From the NCBI RefSeq assembly GCF_000384475.1, contig NZ_ARWB01000001.1, positions 2,894,176 to 2,958,175 on the forward strand: a DNA stretch of 64,000 bases. The letters run 5' to 3'. This document shows, in pieces, positions 8,611-17,544 of the stretch. The notes beneath the pieces were generated by a model. It was not told the origin of the DNA. It saw only the letters and a list, made by a program, of their open reading frames with translations, and did not search any database. A program made the translations under genes and the position numbers. Within the stretch, counting starts at the first letter, position 1, and every line of letters starts with the position of its first letter. The DNA comes from Methylopila sp. M107 (lineage in GTDB: Bacteria > Pseudomonadota > Alphaproteobacteria > Rhizobiales > Methylopilaceae).

Positions 8611-9564
8611 TCACGCCGCCTTCTTCTCGTCCGCAGCCTTATGCGCCGCGTCGTAGTAGTTCGCCTTCTCGCCGAACACGACGCGCCTCAGCAGCCGCCG
8701 CATCGTCTCGCTTTTCCTCAGCGGCTCGATCGCCGCGCGCGCGGCCGTGTAGGCCGCGACCTTCAGCCCGTCGAGCGCCGGCTTCTCGCCCGGGGCCGCC
8801 TGCGCAAAACCCTTCTCGCGCAGCCATGCGTTCATGAAGATCAGCTTGTTTCGCTTCACAACCGCGTCCGAGCGCCAGGTGATCGCCATCGAGACGGAAT
8901 AACTGTCGCCGGTCCGCACCCAGTGCGGGACCTGGTAGGGCACGAACACGCCCTCTCCGGGCGACAGCTCGTAGACCTTGGCGCGCGCCTCGAAGCGCTC
9001 CTCATAAGGCAGGTTGCGGTGCTTCGAGGGCGCGCTTTCGAGCAGCTCTTCCGAGACCAGCGAGCGGTCCTCGTTGTCGAACAGGTGGAAGAACTTCGGG
9101 CCGTGGATCTGGACGAAGAGGTTGTCCTCGTTGTCGCAATGGAACGGCGTCGTCGAGTTGGCGGAGGAGACGAAGATGAAGCCCTCGAGCTCGCGAAAGC
9201 CCGCCGCTTCGAGCGTCTCGAAGCCGAGCTGGCGCGCCATCGAGGCCAGCGCCTGCTCCATCAGCTCGCGATAGGCCGGAACCTCGTCGACGCGCTTCAG
9301 CACCATCCAGGCGCCGGCAGTCTCGATCTGGCGCACGACCTCGTCGGGGGGGAGGTCGACCAGCGGCGTGTCCTCGGCCTTCTGGTTCACCGAGACCGCG
9401 CCCGAATTGTACTCGATCCGGTCGCGGGGCAGCGCCTTCGTCAGCTCGATCAGCCGCGGCAGCTGCAGCAGCGGGTGATGGCTGAGCGAATGCCGGATCG
9501 GGAAATGTCGGAGCGGATAGCGGGTCGCGAGATCGCTCGCGTCGGCGCTCAGGGATGCGGACAT
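8611..9564 (-). CDS. Cupin-like (JmjC-type fold) protein
   Basis: This 317-residue protein has a cupin/JmjC-like double-stranded beta-helix: TTPFHCDNEDNLFVQIHGPK carries an HxD-type iron ligand pair, and GVFVPYQVPHWVRTGDS carries the distal His. This suggests a non-haem Fe(II) dioxygenase or a sugar/peptide-binding cupin; the substrate is unknown. The ATG at 9564 shares its first base with the stop of the upstream flippase-acyltransferase gene (TGATG); a GTG at 9567 is an alternative. The tight coupling implies a joint pathway, perhaps modification of a surface glycan or peptide. I infer this from context only. Confidence 0.7.
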   Translation of the reverse strand: MSASLSADASDLATRYPLRHFPIRHSLSHHPLLQLPRLIELTKALPRDRIEYNSGAVSVNQKAEDTPLVDLPPDEVVRQIETAGAWMVLKRVDEVPAYRELMEQALASMARQLGFETLEAAGFRELEGFIFVSSANSTTPFHCDNEDNLFVQIHGPKFFHLFDNEDRSLVSEELLESAPSKHRNLPYEERFEARAKVYELSPGEGVFVPYQVPHWVRTGDSYSVSMAITWRSDAVVKRNKLIFMNAWLREKGFAQAAPGEKPALDGLKVAAYTAARAAIEPLRKSETMRRLLRRVVFGEKANYYDAAHKAADEKKAA

Positions 9565-12218
9565 CACGGTCTCTCCGTCAGCCGGCGGTAAACGTCGCGG
9601 ACGCGGGCGCGGGCGGCGCGGCGGAGGCGCTCGGCCTGGACGGCGAGCCTCAGCAGGCGGCCCGCGGGCGCGCGCAGCGGGACCATGTAGTCGCCGATCG
9701 ACAGCCGGTCGCGCCAGATGTGGTCGATCATCGGGTGGTCGGCGATCGCGGTCGAGTCGACCTCGTCGATCCCGTCATCCTCAATGAGCCGACGCGTCAG
9801 TTCGAGCGTCAGCTGCACGCCCGGCGACCACCGCGCGTGCCGCTCGCCATAGGCGATCTTGTAATACCAGGCCTGCCGGCCCGACTGCAGGACGAGGCCC
9901 GCCGCGACCGACTCCTCGCCGACGAACAGCTCGATGATCCGGGCTTCGCCCTTCGCGGCGCGGCGGCCGAACAGGTCGTGGATGAAGGCGAGCTGCTCTG
10001 GGTGATTGCGCATCGCGGAGCCGCCTCGGCCCTTCCAGCCACGCGCCTCGAGCTCGAGGAAGCGTTCCAGCGCGGCCGCGATCTCGTCCGGCGCGCGCGC
10101 CTCGCGGAACGTGACCGGCCCCTCGTCGCCGAGGCGGCGCAGCTGGCGGCGATATTCCTTCAGCTTCTTCGGCGAGACGGAGGTCGCGAGGAAGGTCTCC
10201 GCGTCGACGCCCTTGCGCAGCACGGCGCGGCCATGGCCGTCGACCCGCTCCATCGAATGCCCGGCCTGGATGGCGGCCTTGCGGAGCGCGTCCGTCGCCG
10301 CGCCCTCGTCCGGCAGGAAGCGGAACAGGAAGAGCGCAAGGCCCGAATTCTCCAGCCCCTCGATCAGGCCGCGCGCCGCGAGATCGGCGCGCTCGCGATC
10401 GATGACCGGCGTGCCGAGGGCGCCGAAATAGCCCCAGAGCGCCGAAGACAGACCGGGAAGCAGCGGCAGGATGCGCCGCCCGATGACGGGCGCCACGCAG
10501 ATCAGCCGCAGTTCGGCGGAGGTCCGGTCCCACACGGTCGCAAGCTGCACGTCGCGGCCGTAGGGCATGTTGCGCGCCGCGACCGCGAAGTCGGCCTCGC
10601 CGAAGATGTTGCGGCTGAGCGCGCGGGTCGCCAGCGCTTCCCAGGCGGCCCTGTGGGTCGAGAGCTGCTCGATGCTCACCACCTCGAAGTGAAAGTCCTT
10701 CTGGATCTCGCCCGGCATGGCGGCTTCGAGCGCCGGCGCGAACGGCGGCGACAGCGGCGGCGACATGGCGTCGGTCAGCGCGTCGCCCGTGCTGGTGAGC
10801 GGATAGAGCGGCTGAGCCGGCGCTGGCTTGCGGCCCCAGGGCAGGGCGCCGAGGCCGAGCCGCTGGCGCGTTACGATGAACAGCGCGGCGGATTCGAAGA
10901 CCTGCGTGACCGAGGTCGCGATCGCGGCCCCCAGCATGCCGTAGGAGGGGATCAGCGCGAAGCAGAGCGCGATGTTGAGCCCGAAGGCGCAGCCATAGAT
11001 CGCGGCGCAGACGTTCTGCTGGCCGAGCATGTTGAGCAGGCGCTCGAGCGGCCCGACGACGGCGCGCGACATCAGCCCGAAGCCGATGACGAACAGCAGG
11101 TAATAGCCGTCCGTGAAGTCGCCGCCGAACAGCCAGAGCATCGGCCAGCCGAACGCCAGCAGCCCGGCGCAGCCGACAAGCGAGGGCCAGAACGTCCAGC
11201 GCGCGGCGTCGCGCACCATGGCGTCGAGCTTCTCGCGGTCGCCCGCCACAGCATATTCGGTGAAGCGGTGCGCCACCGCGGCCGAGACCGAGAAGGAGAT
11301 GAAGGCGACGAGCGACATCACCTTCACGCAGGCGTAATAGACCGCGACGTCGTGCGGCGGCCGGAACATGGTCAGGATCAGCACGTCCGCATAGGCGAGC
11401 GAGAGGTAGAAACCCTCGACCAGGAAGATCGGCAGCGACACTTTCATCCATGTCGCCGCCTCATAGGCGCGCGGACCCTTCTCGACGCGGCCCTTGAGGC
11501 GCCTGCCCAGCATCGCGAGCTGCGCCACCGCCGTGATCCAGGTCGCGATCAGCGACGCCGCCATCGCGGTCGGCGCGGTCGCCGGAAAATGCGTCGCGCT
11601 GAGCAGGCCGAGCAGGCCGAGGATCAGCAGCGGCCGGACGAAATAGGCCGGCGCCAGCGCGACGTCGATCCAGTTGTTGGTGCGCGCGATGCCGTCCTGC
11701 ACGTCGGTCAGCACGTACATCGGCACGCAGAACATGGCGAGGAACAGCGGAACGACGGCCCAGCTCTCGAGGTGCTCCTGGAACAGCCAGATCGCCAGCA
11801 GACCGGTCACGGCGACGCCCGTCGCCATCGCGAGGGCGATCAGTCTGGAGCCGATCAGGAAGCCGCGCAGGTGGTCGCGGTCGCCCGTGTCGGCATATTG
11901 CGGGATGAAGCGCTGCGGCGCGGAGGCGAGCCCGAAGCTCGTGAGGCCGCCGAGCAGCAGCACCCAGGTCCAGACATAGACGTAGACGCCGTATTCGGTC
12001 TGGCCCATCCAGCGGGCGAGCAGGATCTGCGACGCGAAGGCGATGACCGCGTTGACGACGCGGATCAGGAAGGCCGACCCCGCCATCTTCTGCGCGACGG
12101 CTGTGTCCGACCCATCGGCCTTCAGAGCGCGCAGGCGGGCGGCGAGGCGCGACAGCGGCCCTGTCTTCCCTGCTTTGCGCGTCTGATCCACGCCAAAATC
12201 CATCAGCATGTTCGGCAT
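9564..12218 (-). CDS. Fusion: MATE/Wzx-like flippase + FemAB/CelD-like GNAT acyltransferase
   Basis: This 884-residue protein has two parts. Residues about 40-465 form a polytopic membrane domain of the oligosaccharide/polysaccharide flippase type (about 12 helices), opening with KMAGSAFLIRVVNAVIAF and ARWMGQTEYGVYVYVWTW. After a Pro-rich linker (about 470-505), residues about 520-860 form a soluble acyltransferase of the GNAT/FemAB-like kind (CelD/BcsL type), with SPKKLKEYRRQLRRL, RFLELEARGWKGRGG and WYYKIAYGERHARWSPG. The two activities are usually encoded separately. One polypeptide could couple translocation of a lipid-linked glycan with its acylation or aminoacylation at the inner membrane. 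The gene starts an operon with the cupin-like and small membrane protein genes. Three in-frame ATGs (12218, 12209, 12203) lie close together. Confidence 0.82.
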   Translation of the reverse strand: MPNMLMDFGVDQTRKAGKTGPLSRLAARLRALKADGSDTAVAQKMAGSAFLIRVVNAVIAFASQILLARWMGQTEYGVYVYVWTWVLLLGGLTSFGLASAPQRFIPQYADTGDRDHLRGFLIGSRLIALAMATGVAVTGLLAIWLFQEHLESWAVVPLFLAMFCVPMYVLTDVQDGIARTNNWIDVALAPAYFVRPLLILGLLGLLSATHFPATAPTAMAASLIATWITAVAQLAMLGRRLKGRVEKGPRAYEAATWMKVSLPIFLVEGFYLSLAYADVLILTMFRPPHDVAVYYACVKVMSLVAFISFSVSAAVAHRFTEYAVAGDREKLDAMVRDAARWTFWPSLVGCAGLLAFGWPMLWLFGGDFTDGYYLLFVIGFGLMSRAVVGPLERLLNMLGQQNVCAAIYGCAFGLNIALCFALIPSYGMLGAAIATSVTQVFESAALFIVTRQRLGLGALPWGRKPAPAQPLYPLTSTGDALTDAMSPPLSPPFAPALEAAMPGEIQKDFHFEVVSIEQLSTHRAAWEALATRALSRNIFGEADFAVAARNMPYGRDVQLATVWDRTSAELRLICVAPVIGRRILPLLPGLSSALWGYFGALGTPVIDRERADLAARGLIEGLENSGLALFLFRFLPDEGAATDALRKAAIQAGHSMERVDGHGRAVLRKGVDAETFLATSVSPKKLKEYRRQLRRLGDEGPVTFREARAPDEIAAALERFLELEARGWKGRGGSAMRNHPEQLAFIHDLFGRRAAKGEARIIELFVGEESVAAGLVLQSGRQAWYYKIAYGERHARWSPGVQLTLELTRRLIEDDGIDEVDSTAIADHPMIDHIWRDRLSIGDYMVPLRAPAGRLLRLAVQAERLRRAARARVRDVYRRLTERP

Positions 12219-12434
12219 CGACCCCGCTCAATCCGACCGTGATACGCGAGATCGGCTTAAGGGCGGGTTCGGGAACAGGATTAACGGCGAGCTGCCTAAA
12301 CCGCTCGAATTCTATCCGGTTTCGCGCCTGAGCGTGACTGCGGCGGCGGATCCGGCCGCATTCGGCGGCGGCGACGGATCAATTGCTCGTCATGCGCGGC
12401 GGGTTTGCGGACCGGACCTCCGCCGAACGGCCGG

Positions 12435-12989
12435 TCAACCGGAGAAGCCGCCCTCGGCGAGAAAGCGTCTCTCGTCCGATGTCGAGGAGCGGCCCAAAAT
12501 GTCGTTCCGGTGCGGGAAGCGGCCGAAGCGCGCGATGACGTCGGCGTGGGTCTGCGCATAGCGCACGCCCTCCGGCTCGTTCATGGCGGCGAACAGGGAG
12601 ATGCACAGCGCCTGCGCGGCCGGATCTTCGGAATGCTCGAACGGTAGGTAGAAGAACCAGCGCATGCCCTTCGCCACGCGCCGGTCGAAGCCGCGCGCGA
12701 GAGCCGCCTCGGCGACGGCGAGCGCGATGGCGTCGGTCGCGAACGCCCGCGGCCCGCCGCGAAACATGTTGCGCGGCGCCTGGTCGAGCAGGATCAGCAG
12801 CGCGAGCGCGCCTTCGGGCGTCTCGTCCCAGTGGTCGAGCCCGCCGCCCGCGGCGGCCTCGTGCAGGCGCCCTAGCCTCGCCCGCGTCAGCGCGTCGAAG
12901 GCGGGATCGACGGCGAACCAGCGGTCGAAGCCGGCGGCCCGCCAGAAGGCGGCGACGGCGAGGGCGGAGCGGGGGGCGCGGCGCGTCAT
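12435..12989 (-). CDS. DUF924 family protein
   Basis: This 184-residue protein matches the DUF924 (UPF-type, TPR-like alpha-helical) family. Typical segments are VAAFWRAAGFDRWFAVDPAF, LALLILLDQAPRNMFRG, MRWFFYLPFEHSED and RFGRFPHRNDILGR. The function of the family is unknown; the conserved Asp/Arg/His-rich segments have been taken to suggest an enzyme. The gene is alone, facing the L,D-transpeptidase gene on the other strand. Confidence 0.9.
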   Translation of the reverse strand: MTRRAPRSALAVAAFWRAAGFDRWFAVDPAFDALTRARLGRLHEAAAGGGLDHWDETPEGALALLILLDQAPRNMFRGGPRAFATDAIALAVAEAALARGFDRRVAKGMRWFFYLPFEHSEDPAAQALCISLFAAMNEPEGVRYAQTHADVIARFGRFPHRNDILGRSSTSDERRFLAEGGFSG

Positions 12990-13221
12990 CGATGCTGTGT
13001 CCAGGAATCGCCTGCCCGCCTGCGTCCGCGATGCAGGACCGTGGGAACGCTTTCGGCCAGCGTGGTAAAGCCGATTTTAACCCTGTGTCCGGCAAGCATC
13101 ATATGGAGGACGGTCGTTTTTTGGCGCGGTTTGCGCCGGAGGTCGGCCCCAATCCTTCTGCGTGATCAAGTTCTGTATCGGCGCGGGCTCGTCCGCGCAT
13201 GTGTTGAGCGCGAGTAACCTC

Positions 13222-14016
13222 ATGACCCCCCGCACCCTGATCGCCGGTTTTCGCGTCGCCGCCGGCCTCGCGCTGCTTTCCCTCGGCCTTGCAGGCTGCT
13301 CCACGGTCGAGGGCGGGCTGATGGAGGTCGGCCTCGGCCGGCATGACAGCGCGACCGTCGAGCGCTACGGCGCACGCCCCGACGAGCGCTTCCCGCTTCC
13401 GGCGACCGACATCTCCAAGGTCGACGAGCGGTGGTTGCGCCAGCGCGTCCGCTTCATCGGCTCCGAGGCGCCCGGGACCATCGTGGTCGACACCCAGGCC
13501 CGGTATCTCTACCTCGTGCAGGACGGCGGCAAGGCGATCCGCTACGGCATCGGCGTCGGCAAGGCCGGGCTCGCCTTCGAGGGCGAGGCGCGCGTCGGCC
13601 GCAAGGCCGAGTGGCCGCGCTGGACCCCGACGCGGGACATGATCGACCGCGACCCGAAGCGCTATGGCGACTATGCGGGCGGCCTCGACGCCGGACTGAC
13701 CAACCCGCTCGGGCCGCGCGCGCTCTACCTCTACCAGGGCGACCAGGACACGCTGTTCCGCATCCACGGCACGACCGAGCCCTGGTCCATCGGCAAGGCG
13801 GTCTCGAGCGGCTGCATCCGCCTGCTCAACCAGGACATCATCGATCTCTACGATCGCGTTCCGACCAACACGCAGGTGGTGGTGCTGCAGGACGACGACG
13901 GCCCCGCTTATGTCGGGTCCATCGGCCGGGACAACCGGGATCTGCGGGACAACCGGAACACCCGGGCTCCCCGCGACAACCGCGACTTCCGCGCTCGCGC
14001 CTACGACGACGCGTGA
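13222..14016 (+). CDS. L,D-transpeptidase (YkuD) lipoprotein
   Basis: This enzyme cross-links peptidoglycan (3-3 links) or attaches proteins to it. The 264-residue precursor has a lipoprotein signal with lipobox LAGC (Cys26), so it is membrane-anchored in the periplasm. The YkuD domain spans about residues 85-215 and includes the catalytic motif with His182 (RIHGTTEP) and Cys198 (SSGCIRL). The C-terminus holds an Asn/Asp/Arg-rich repeated tail (RDNRDLRDNRNTRAPRDNRD), probably disordered. The ATG at 13222 is chosen because it gives a normal signal peptide; a GTG at 13162 would add 20 residues. Confidence 0.92.
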   Translation: MTPRTLIAGFRVAAGLALLSLGLAGCSTVEGGLMEVGLGRHDSATVERYGARPDERFPLPATDISKVDERWLRQRVRFIGSEAPGTIVVDTQARYLYLVQDGGKAIRYGIGVGKAGLAFEGEARVGRKAEWPRWTPTRDMIDRDPKRYGDYAGGLDAGLTNPLGPRALYLYQGDQDTLFRIHGTTEPWSIGKAVSSGCIRLLNQDIIDLYDRVPTNTQVVVLQDDDGPAYVGSIGRDNRDLRDNRNTRAPRDNRDFRARAYDDA

Positions 14017-14030
14017 GGCGCGGCGTCGGC

Positions 14031-14129
14031 GTCATCCCGGGCGTCAGGCCCGGGATCCAGAAACGCTGACGTTTCGAGCCATTCGGGGATGTACCCGTCT
14101 CTGGATGCCGGCCCTGCGGCCGGCATGAC
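14031..14129. repeat. Palindromic intergenic repeat (GTCAT...CATGAC type)
   Basis: Two hairpins lie back to back between convergent genes: GTCATCCCGGGC with GCCCGGGATCCAG (14031-14062), and CTCTGGATGCCGGC with GCCGGCATGAC (14097-14129). The layout, with GTCAT at the outer left, ATCCAG/CTGGAT inside and ATGAC at the right, is shared with elements at 28 kb and 32 kb. It probably also acts as a bidirectional terminator. Confidence 0.85.
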
Positions 14130-14139
14130 GGTCAACGCC

Positions 14140-15948
14140 CTACAGCCGCAGCCGTTTCGCCGCGATGTCGTCCCAGAGCTTTGCGTCGAGGGCCACGTAG
14201 CGGCGCTCGACCGGATGAGAGACGTAAAGCGGGTCCGGCGTCGCGCCGGGGTCGGCTCCCTCGCGCACAAGGTCCATCTTGCGCGGCTTGAAGGTGCCGG
14301 TGACGTCGACTTCCCGGCCGAGCCTCAGGAAAACCGGCCGCGCGAAGGCCGGCAGGCTCCCCTCGATATGGGCGAGCAGTCCGCCGAGGTCGACGCCCTC
14401 CGCCTCCGGCACGATCTGCGCCATGCCGGCCTTGCCGTCATATCCGGGAACGGCGACGCCGTAGACCGTGACGTCCTTCACGCCTGGAAAAACCGAAATC
14501 GCTTCGGACACCTCCGAGGTCGCGACGTTTTCGCCGCGCCAGCGGAAGGTGTCGCCGATGCGGTCGACGAAGAAAAAGTAGCCGCGCGCGTCGCGCCGCA
14601 TCAGGTCGCCGGTGCGGAACCAGCGATCGCCGGGCTCGAACGCGTTCTCCAGGATCTTGCGCTTCGTCGCCTCCGGATCGGCGTAGCCCTCGTAGCGCGC
14701 CGACGGCTTCTTCGGATCGTTGAGGATCAGGCCGATCGCCTCGCCGGCCTCCTCGGGCCCGCACTCGATGCAGAAGCCGTCCGCCCCGCGCACCGGCTCG
14801 CCGGCCTCGACGTCGAAGCGGATCACCTTCACGGGGAACTTGTGCTTCATGTACCAGCAGATGCGGCCGATCGAGCCGGTGGTGCCGTCGAAGTTGAACA
14901 GCGCGACGTTGCCTTCGGTCGCGGCGTACCATTCGAGGATCAGCGGCATGCGGAAGCGCGTCTGGAACGCCTCCCAGACGTCGGGCCTCAAGCCATTGCC
15001 GCAGACGAGCCGAAGCGTGTGGCGTTTCTCGGCTTGCGTTTCGGGCGAGTGGACGAGGTAGCGGCAGAGTTCGCCGATATACTGCGCGAGCGTCGACCGG
15101 GTCTCGACGACGTCGTCCCAGAACCGGCTCGCCTGGAATTTTTCGCGGATCACCACGGAGGCGCCGGCGATCAGCGGCGCGGCCGCCGCGATCACGCCGC
15201 CGGCCGTGTGATACATCGGCAGGCAGTCATACATCCGGTCCGACGCCCTGATCCCCATGGCGCCATAGAACCCGTGGGTGATGGCCATCAGCCGGTAGTG
15301 GTTGATGTTGGCGGCCTTCGGCATGCCGGTGGTTCCGCTCGTATAGATGTAGAGCGCTCGGTCTTCGATCGTGATCTCGGGGAGATCTCCCGGCGGCAGC
15401 GCGTCCTTCGGCAAGGCGTCGACCGCTTCGTCGACACGCCGCCAGTCCTGCGAACCCGCACCGTGGCGCCAGACGTCGGGCTTGCGCGCGCAGCTGACGA
15501 AGGGCTCGGCCGAGACGTAAGCGTCCTCGTGCTCGGCGCCGACAATCACGAGCTTGGGGTCGACAATCGAGACATTGTAGGCGAGCGGGGCGCCCCTCAA
15601 ATTGGTGTTGAGCAGCGCGACCGCGCCGCCGACGCGTAGAATCCCTATCCATATGGCCAGGTATTCCGGCCGATTGGCCATGAGCAGCGCGACCGTGTCG
15701 CCCTTGACGATTCCGTTCTGCTTCGCCCAGCGGGCGTAGGCGTTGGCGCGGCCGTCGAGCTCTGAATAAGTGAAGGTCTCGCGGTGGGAGATCAGGGCCG
15801 TGCGGTCGCCGAAACGCGCGGCGAGTTCGGCCACGACATGCGGGAAGACGCGGCGGCGATTGCGGCCGATCGGCATCGTGGCGCGCAACGCGCGGAGGAT
15901 GCCGGTCAGGCAGCGAACCTCCCGCGTGAGCCGCGATGTTTCAGCCAT
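14140..15948 (-). CDS. Long-chain acyl-CoA synthetase (FATP/FadD6-like)
   Basis: This 602-residue enzyme activates long-chain fatty acids to acyl-CoA. The adenylation core motifs are YIYTSGTTGMPKAANINHYR, EWYAATEGNVALFNF, RWFRTGDLMRRDARGYFFF and VDRIGDTFRWRGENVATSEV. This is the signature of very-long-chain acyl-CoA synthetase/fatty-acid transport proteins rather than classic FadD. The C-terminal lysine segment is VTGTFKPRKMDLV. The gene stands alone between a palindromic repeat and the CobW gene. It is a possible, but unproven, supplier of acyl-CoA for the ceramide synthase encoded at 36.7-37.8 kb. Confidence 0.9.
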   Translation of the reverse strand: MAETSRLTREVRCLTGILRALRATMPIGRNRRRVFPHVVAELAARFGDRTALISHRETFTYSELDGRANAYARWAKQNGIVKGDTVALLMANRPEYLAIWIGILRVGGAVALLNTNLRGAPLAYNVSIVDPKLVIVGAEHEDAYVSAEPFVSCARKPDVWRHGAGSQDWRRVDEAVDALPKDALPPGDLPEITIEDRALYIYTSGTTGMPKAANINHYRLMAITHGFYGAMGIRASDRMYDCLPMYHTAGGVIAAAAPLIAGASVVIREKFQASRFWDDVVETRSTLAQYIGELCRYLVHSPETQAEKRHTLRLVCGNGLRPDVWEAFQTRFRMPLILEWYAATEGNVALFNFDGTTGSIGRICWYMKHKFPVKVIRFDVEAGEPVRGADGFCIECGPEEAGEAIGLILNDPKKPSARYEGYADPEATKRKILENAFEPGDRWFRTGDLMRRDARGYFFFVDRIGDTFRWRGENVATSEVSEAISVFPGVKDVTVYGVAVPGYDGKAGMAQIVPEAEGVDLGGLLAHIEGSLPAFARPVFLRLGREVDVTGTFKPRKMDLVREGADPGATPDPLYVSHPVERRYVALDAKLWDDIAAKRLRL

Positions 15949-16080
15949 GCGTGCGCCGTCCCCAAGGCTCCGCGCCCCTGCGGGTCCGATTCGAAGGGAG
16001 GACCGCGGGCGTCTCGTTTGTGGGCGGCATGAAGCCCGCGGGGAGGAGGGCTGTCCAGTAGCCGGACGTTCAGGAAGCCG

Positions 16081-17235
16081 TCAGCCGAGCAGCCCGCCGC
16101 CGCCGCGCGGGGCGAGCGGATTGTCGAGCAGCGCCGCCCGGTCCGCCCGGTCGGGCGCGATCTGGCCCGCGAAGGCGGCGTAGAGGCCGGCGATCAGGTC
16201 CGCCGGCAGGTTCTCGCCGATCGCGACCAGGCGGGTGCGGTCGTCGCCGTCGGGCCAGGCGTCGAGGAAGCGCGGTTCGGCGAAGACATGCCGCACGCCC
16301 TGCAGCACGAGCGGGCGGGAGGGATCCTCGGCGATCCTGACGAGCCCCTTCAGCCGCAGCAGTTTTGGGCCATGCGCGGAGCGCAGCAGCTCGACGAAGA
16401 GGTCATAGGCCGCGAGGGAGAGCGGGGCTTCGCTGGTCATAGAAACCGCGGAGATTGAGCCGTGCGAAGGTCGCGCCTCTTCACCTCTCCCCGGTGGGGA
16501 GAGGTCGACGCGAAGCGGCGGGGGAGGGAGCGCCGCCCCATCCGGAAAGCCCTGCTCCCCCTCACCCGCGAGGCTCCGCCTCGCGACCTCTCCCCACCGG
16601 GGAGAGGTGAAGAGCTGCGCCTCAGCGATTAGTGTCTGCGCACTGGCCTCCTGGGCCTCCAGCACCGTCGCCAGCGGAGCGAGGCGCGCGACCGTCGCCC
16701 GCGCCTCGTCGATCTGCGCCGGGCTGGCCACATCGGTCTTCGAGAGCACGACAAGGTCCGCCATGGCGAGCTGGCGCTCCGCCTCGACATGCTCCGCAAC
16801 GGCGTTTGGCCCTTCGACGGCGTCGAACACCGTCGTGACCGAGGTCAGCCGGTAGCGCATCGCGAGATAGGGGTGGAGCGTCAGCGTCTGCAGGATCGGG
16901 ATCGGATCGGCGAGCCCGCTGGTCTCGATCACGAGCCGCGCGAAGGGCGGGATGCGGCCGTTGTCGCGGGCGCGAAGCAGGTCTTCCAGGGTGTTGATCA
17001 GGTCGCCGCGCATCGAGCAGCAGAGGCACCCGCCCGCGAGCGCGACGATCCCGTCCGCGACATGCTCGACCAGCAGATGGTCAATCCCGATCTCGCCCGC
17101 CTCGTTGACCACGACGGCGGCGTCGGACAGCGACGGGTCTTGCAGCAGGCGGTTCAAAAGCGTGGTCTTGCCGGCGCCGAGGAAGCCGGTGAGCACGCCG
17201 AGCGGGATCGGGGGAGGGGGGAGCTTGGGAGGCAT
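16081..17235 (-). CDS. CobW/COG0523 family GTPase with an in-frame repeat insertion
   Basis: This is a metal-chaperone GTPase of the CobW/YjiA/ZNG1 class, 384 residues. The P-loop is GFLGAGKTTLLN, the metal site GGCLCC, the guanine motif SKTD, and the C-terminal CobW_C domain runs from about residue 265 (LKGLVRIAEDPSRPLVLQGV). Between the two domains, residues about 208-253 are encoded by a palindromic repeat (16479-16612) related to one at 49.7 kb, so the linker is repeat-derived. The ATG at 17235 begins MPPKLPPPP; a TTG at 17265 would add ten residues. The metal cannot be assigned; cobalt and zinc are both possible. Confidence 0.9.
   Translation of the reverse strand: MPPKLPPPPIPLGVLTGFLGAGKTTLLNRLLQDPSLSDAAVVVNEAGEIGIDHLLVEHVADGIVALAGGCLCCSMRGDLINTLEDLLRARDNGRIPPFARLVIETSGLADPIPILQTLTLHPYLAMRYRLTSVTTVFDAVEGPNAVAEHVEAERQLAMADLVVLSKTDVASPAQIDEARATVARLAPLATVLEAQEASAQTLIAEAQLFTSPRWGEVARRSLAGEGEQGFPDGAALPPPPLRVDLSPPGRGEEARPSHGSISAVSMTSEAPLSLAAYDLFVELLRSAHGPKLLRLKGLVRIAEDPSRPLVLQGVRHVFAEPRFLDAWPDGDDRTRLVAIGENLPADLIAGLYAAFAGQIAPDRADRAALLDNPLAPRGGGGLLG
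16479..16612. repeat. Palindromic repeat inside cobW, read through in frame
   Basis: A perfect 29-bp inverted repeat (16479-16507 and 16584-16612, core CCTCTCCCC(G/A)) encloses about 76 bp. The same element type occurs at 49681-49814 between genes. Here it lies within the CobW coding sequence without breaking the frame and encodes residues about 208-253. Confidence 0.9.
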
Positions 17236-17544
17236 CAGCCGCTTATACGCCGGGAGAGCGGCCAAGGCAGGCTCACTTTCTTGCTCTCCGCGAAACAGGC
17301 GGCGCGATGAAAGCTGGAATCGGAACTTCGGCGGATCTGGGTCCCGGACGACGTTCCGTAGGCGCCGACATCAGGAGTTCAGACTGGACCGCTTCGGCCG
17401 TCATGCCCGGCGGAGCCGGGTATCCACGACTTCCTGAGATCGCAGAGCTTTAAGCCGGAGTCGTGGATACCCGCGAAGGCGGGCATGACGGTTGCGGTTG
17501 ACGGTCGCCGCCGCGCTCAAAGCGGCCGAAGTCAAACGCGCCGA
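17236..17544. other. Intergenic region between dacA-like and cobW genes
   Basis: This 309-bp gap lies between two minus-strand genes. It holds the palindromic repeat at 17400-17489 and otherwise no gene that I can support. The 65 bp next to the CobW start may hold its promoter, but no clear -35/-10 pair was recognised. Confidence 0.5.
17400..17489. repeat. Palindromic repeat, family A
   Basis: The element runs from GTCATGCCCGG to GGGCATGAC, with inner arms GGGTATCCACGACTT and GTCGTGGATACCCG. The same family occurs at 42895-42986 and, inside a gene, at 43703-43789. It separates two same-strand genes and could stabilise or terminate transcripts. Confidence 0.9.

Noticed and set aside
9555-12242. 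An 895-codon plus-strand open frame across the flippase-acyltransferase gene
   Set aside because: Its product is Arg/His/Gln-rich low-complexity sequence, typical of the antisense frame of high-GC coding DNA. The minus-strand product has clear membrane helices and an acyltransferase domain.
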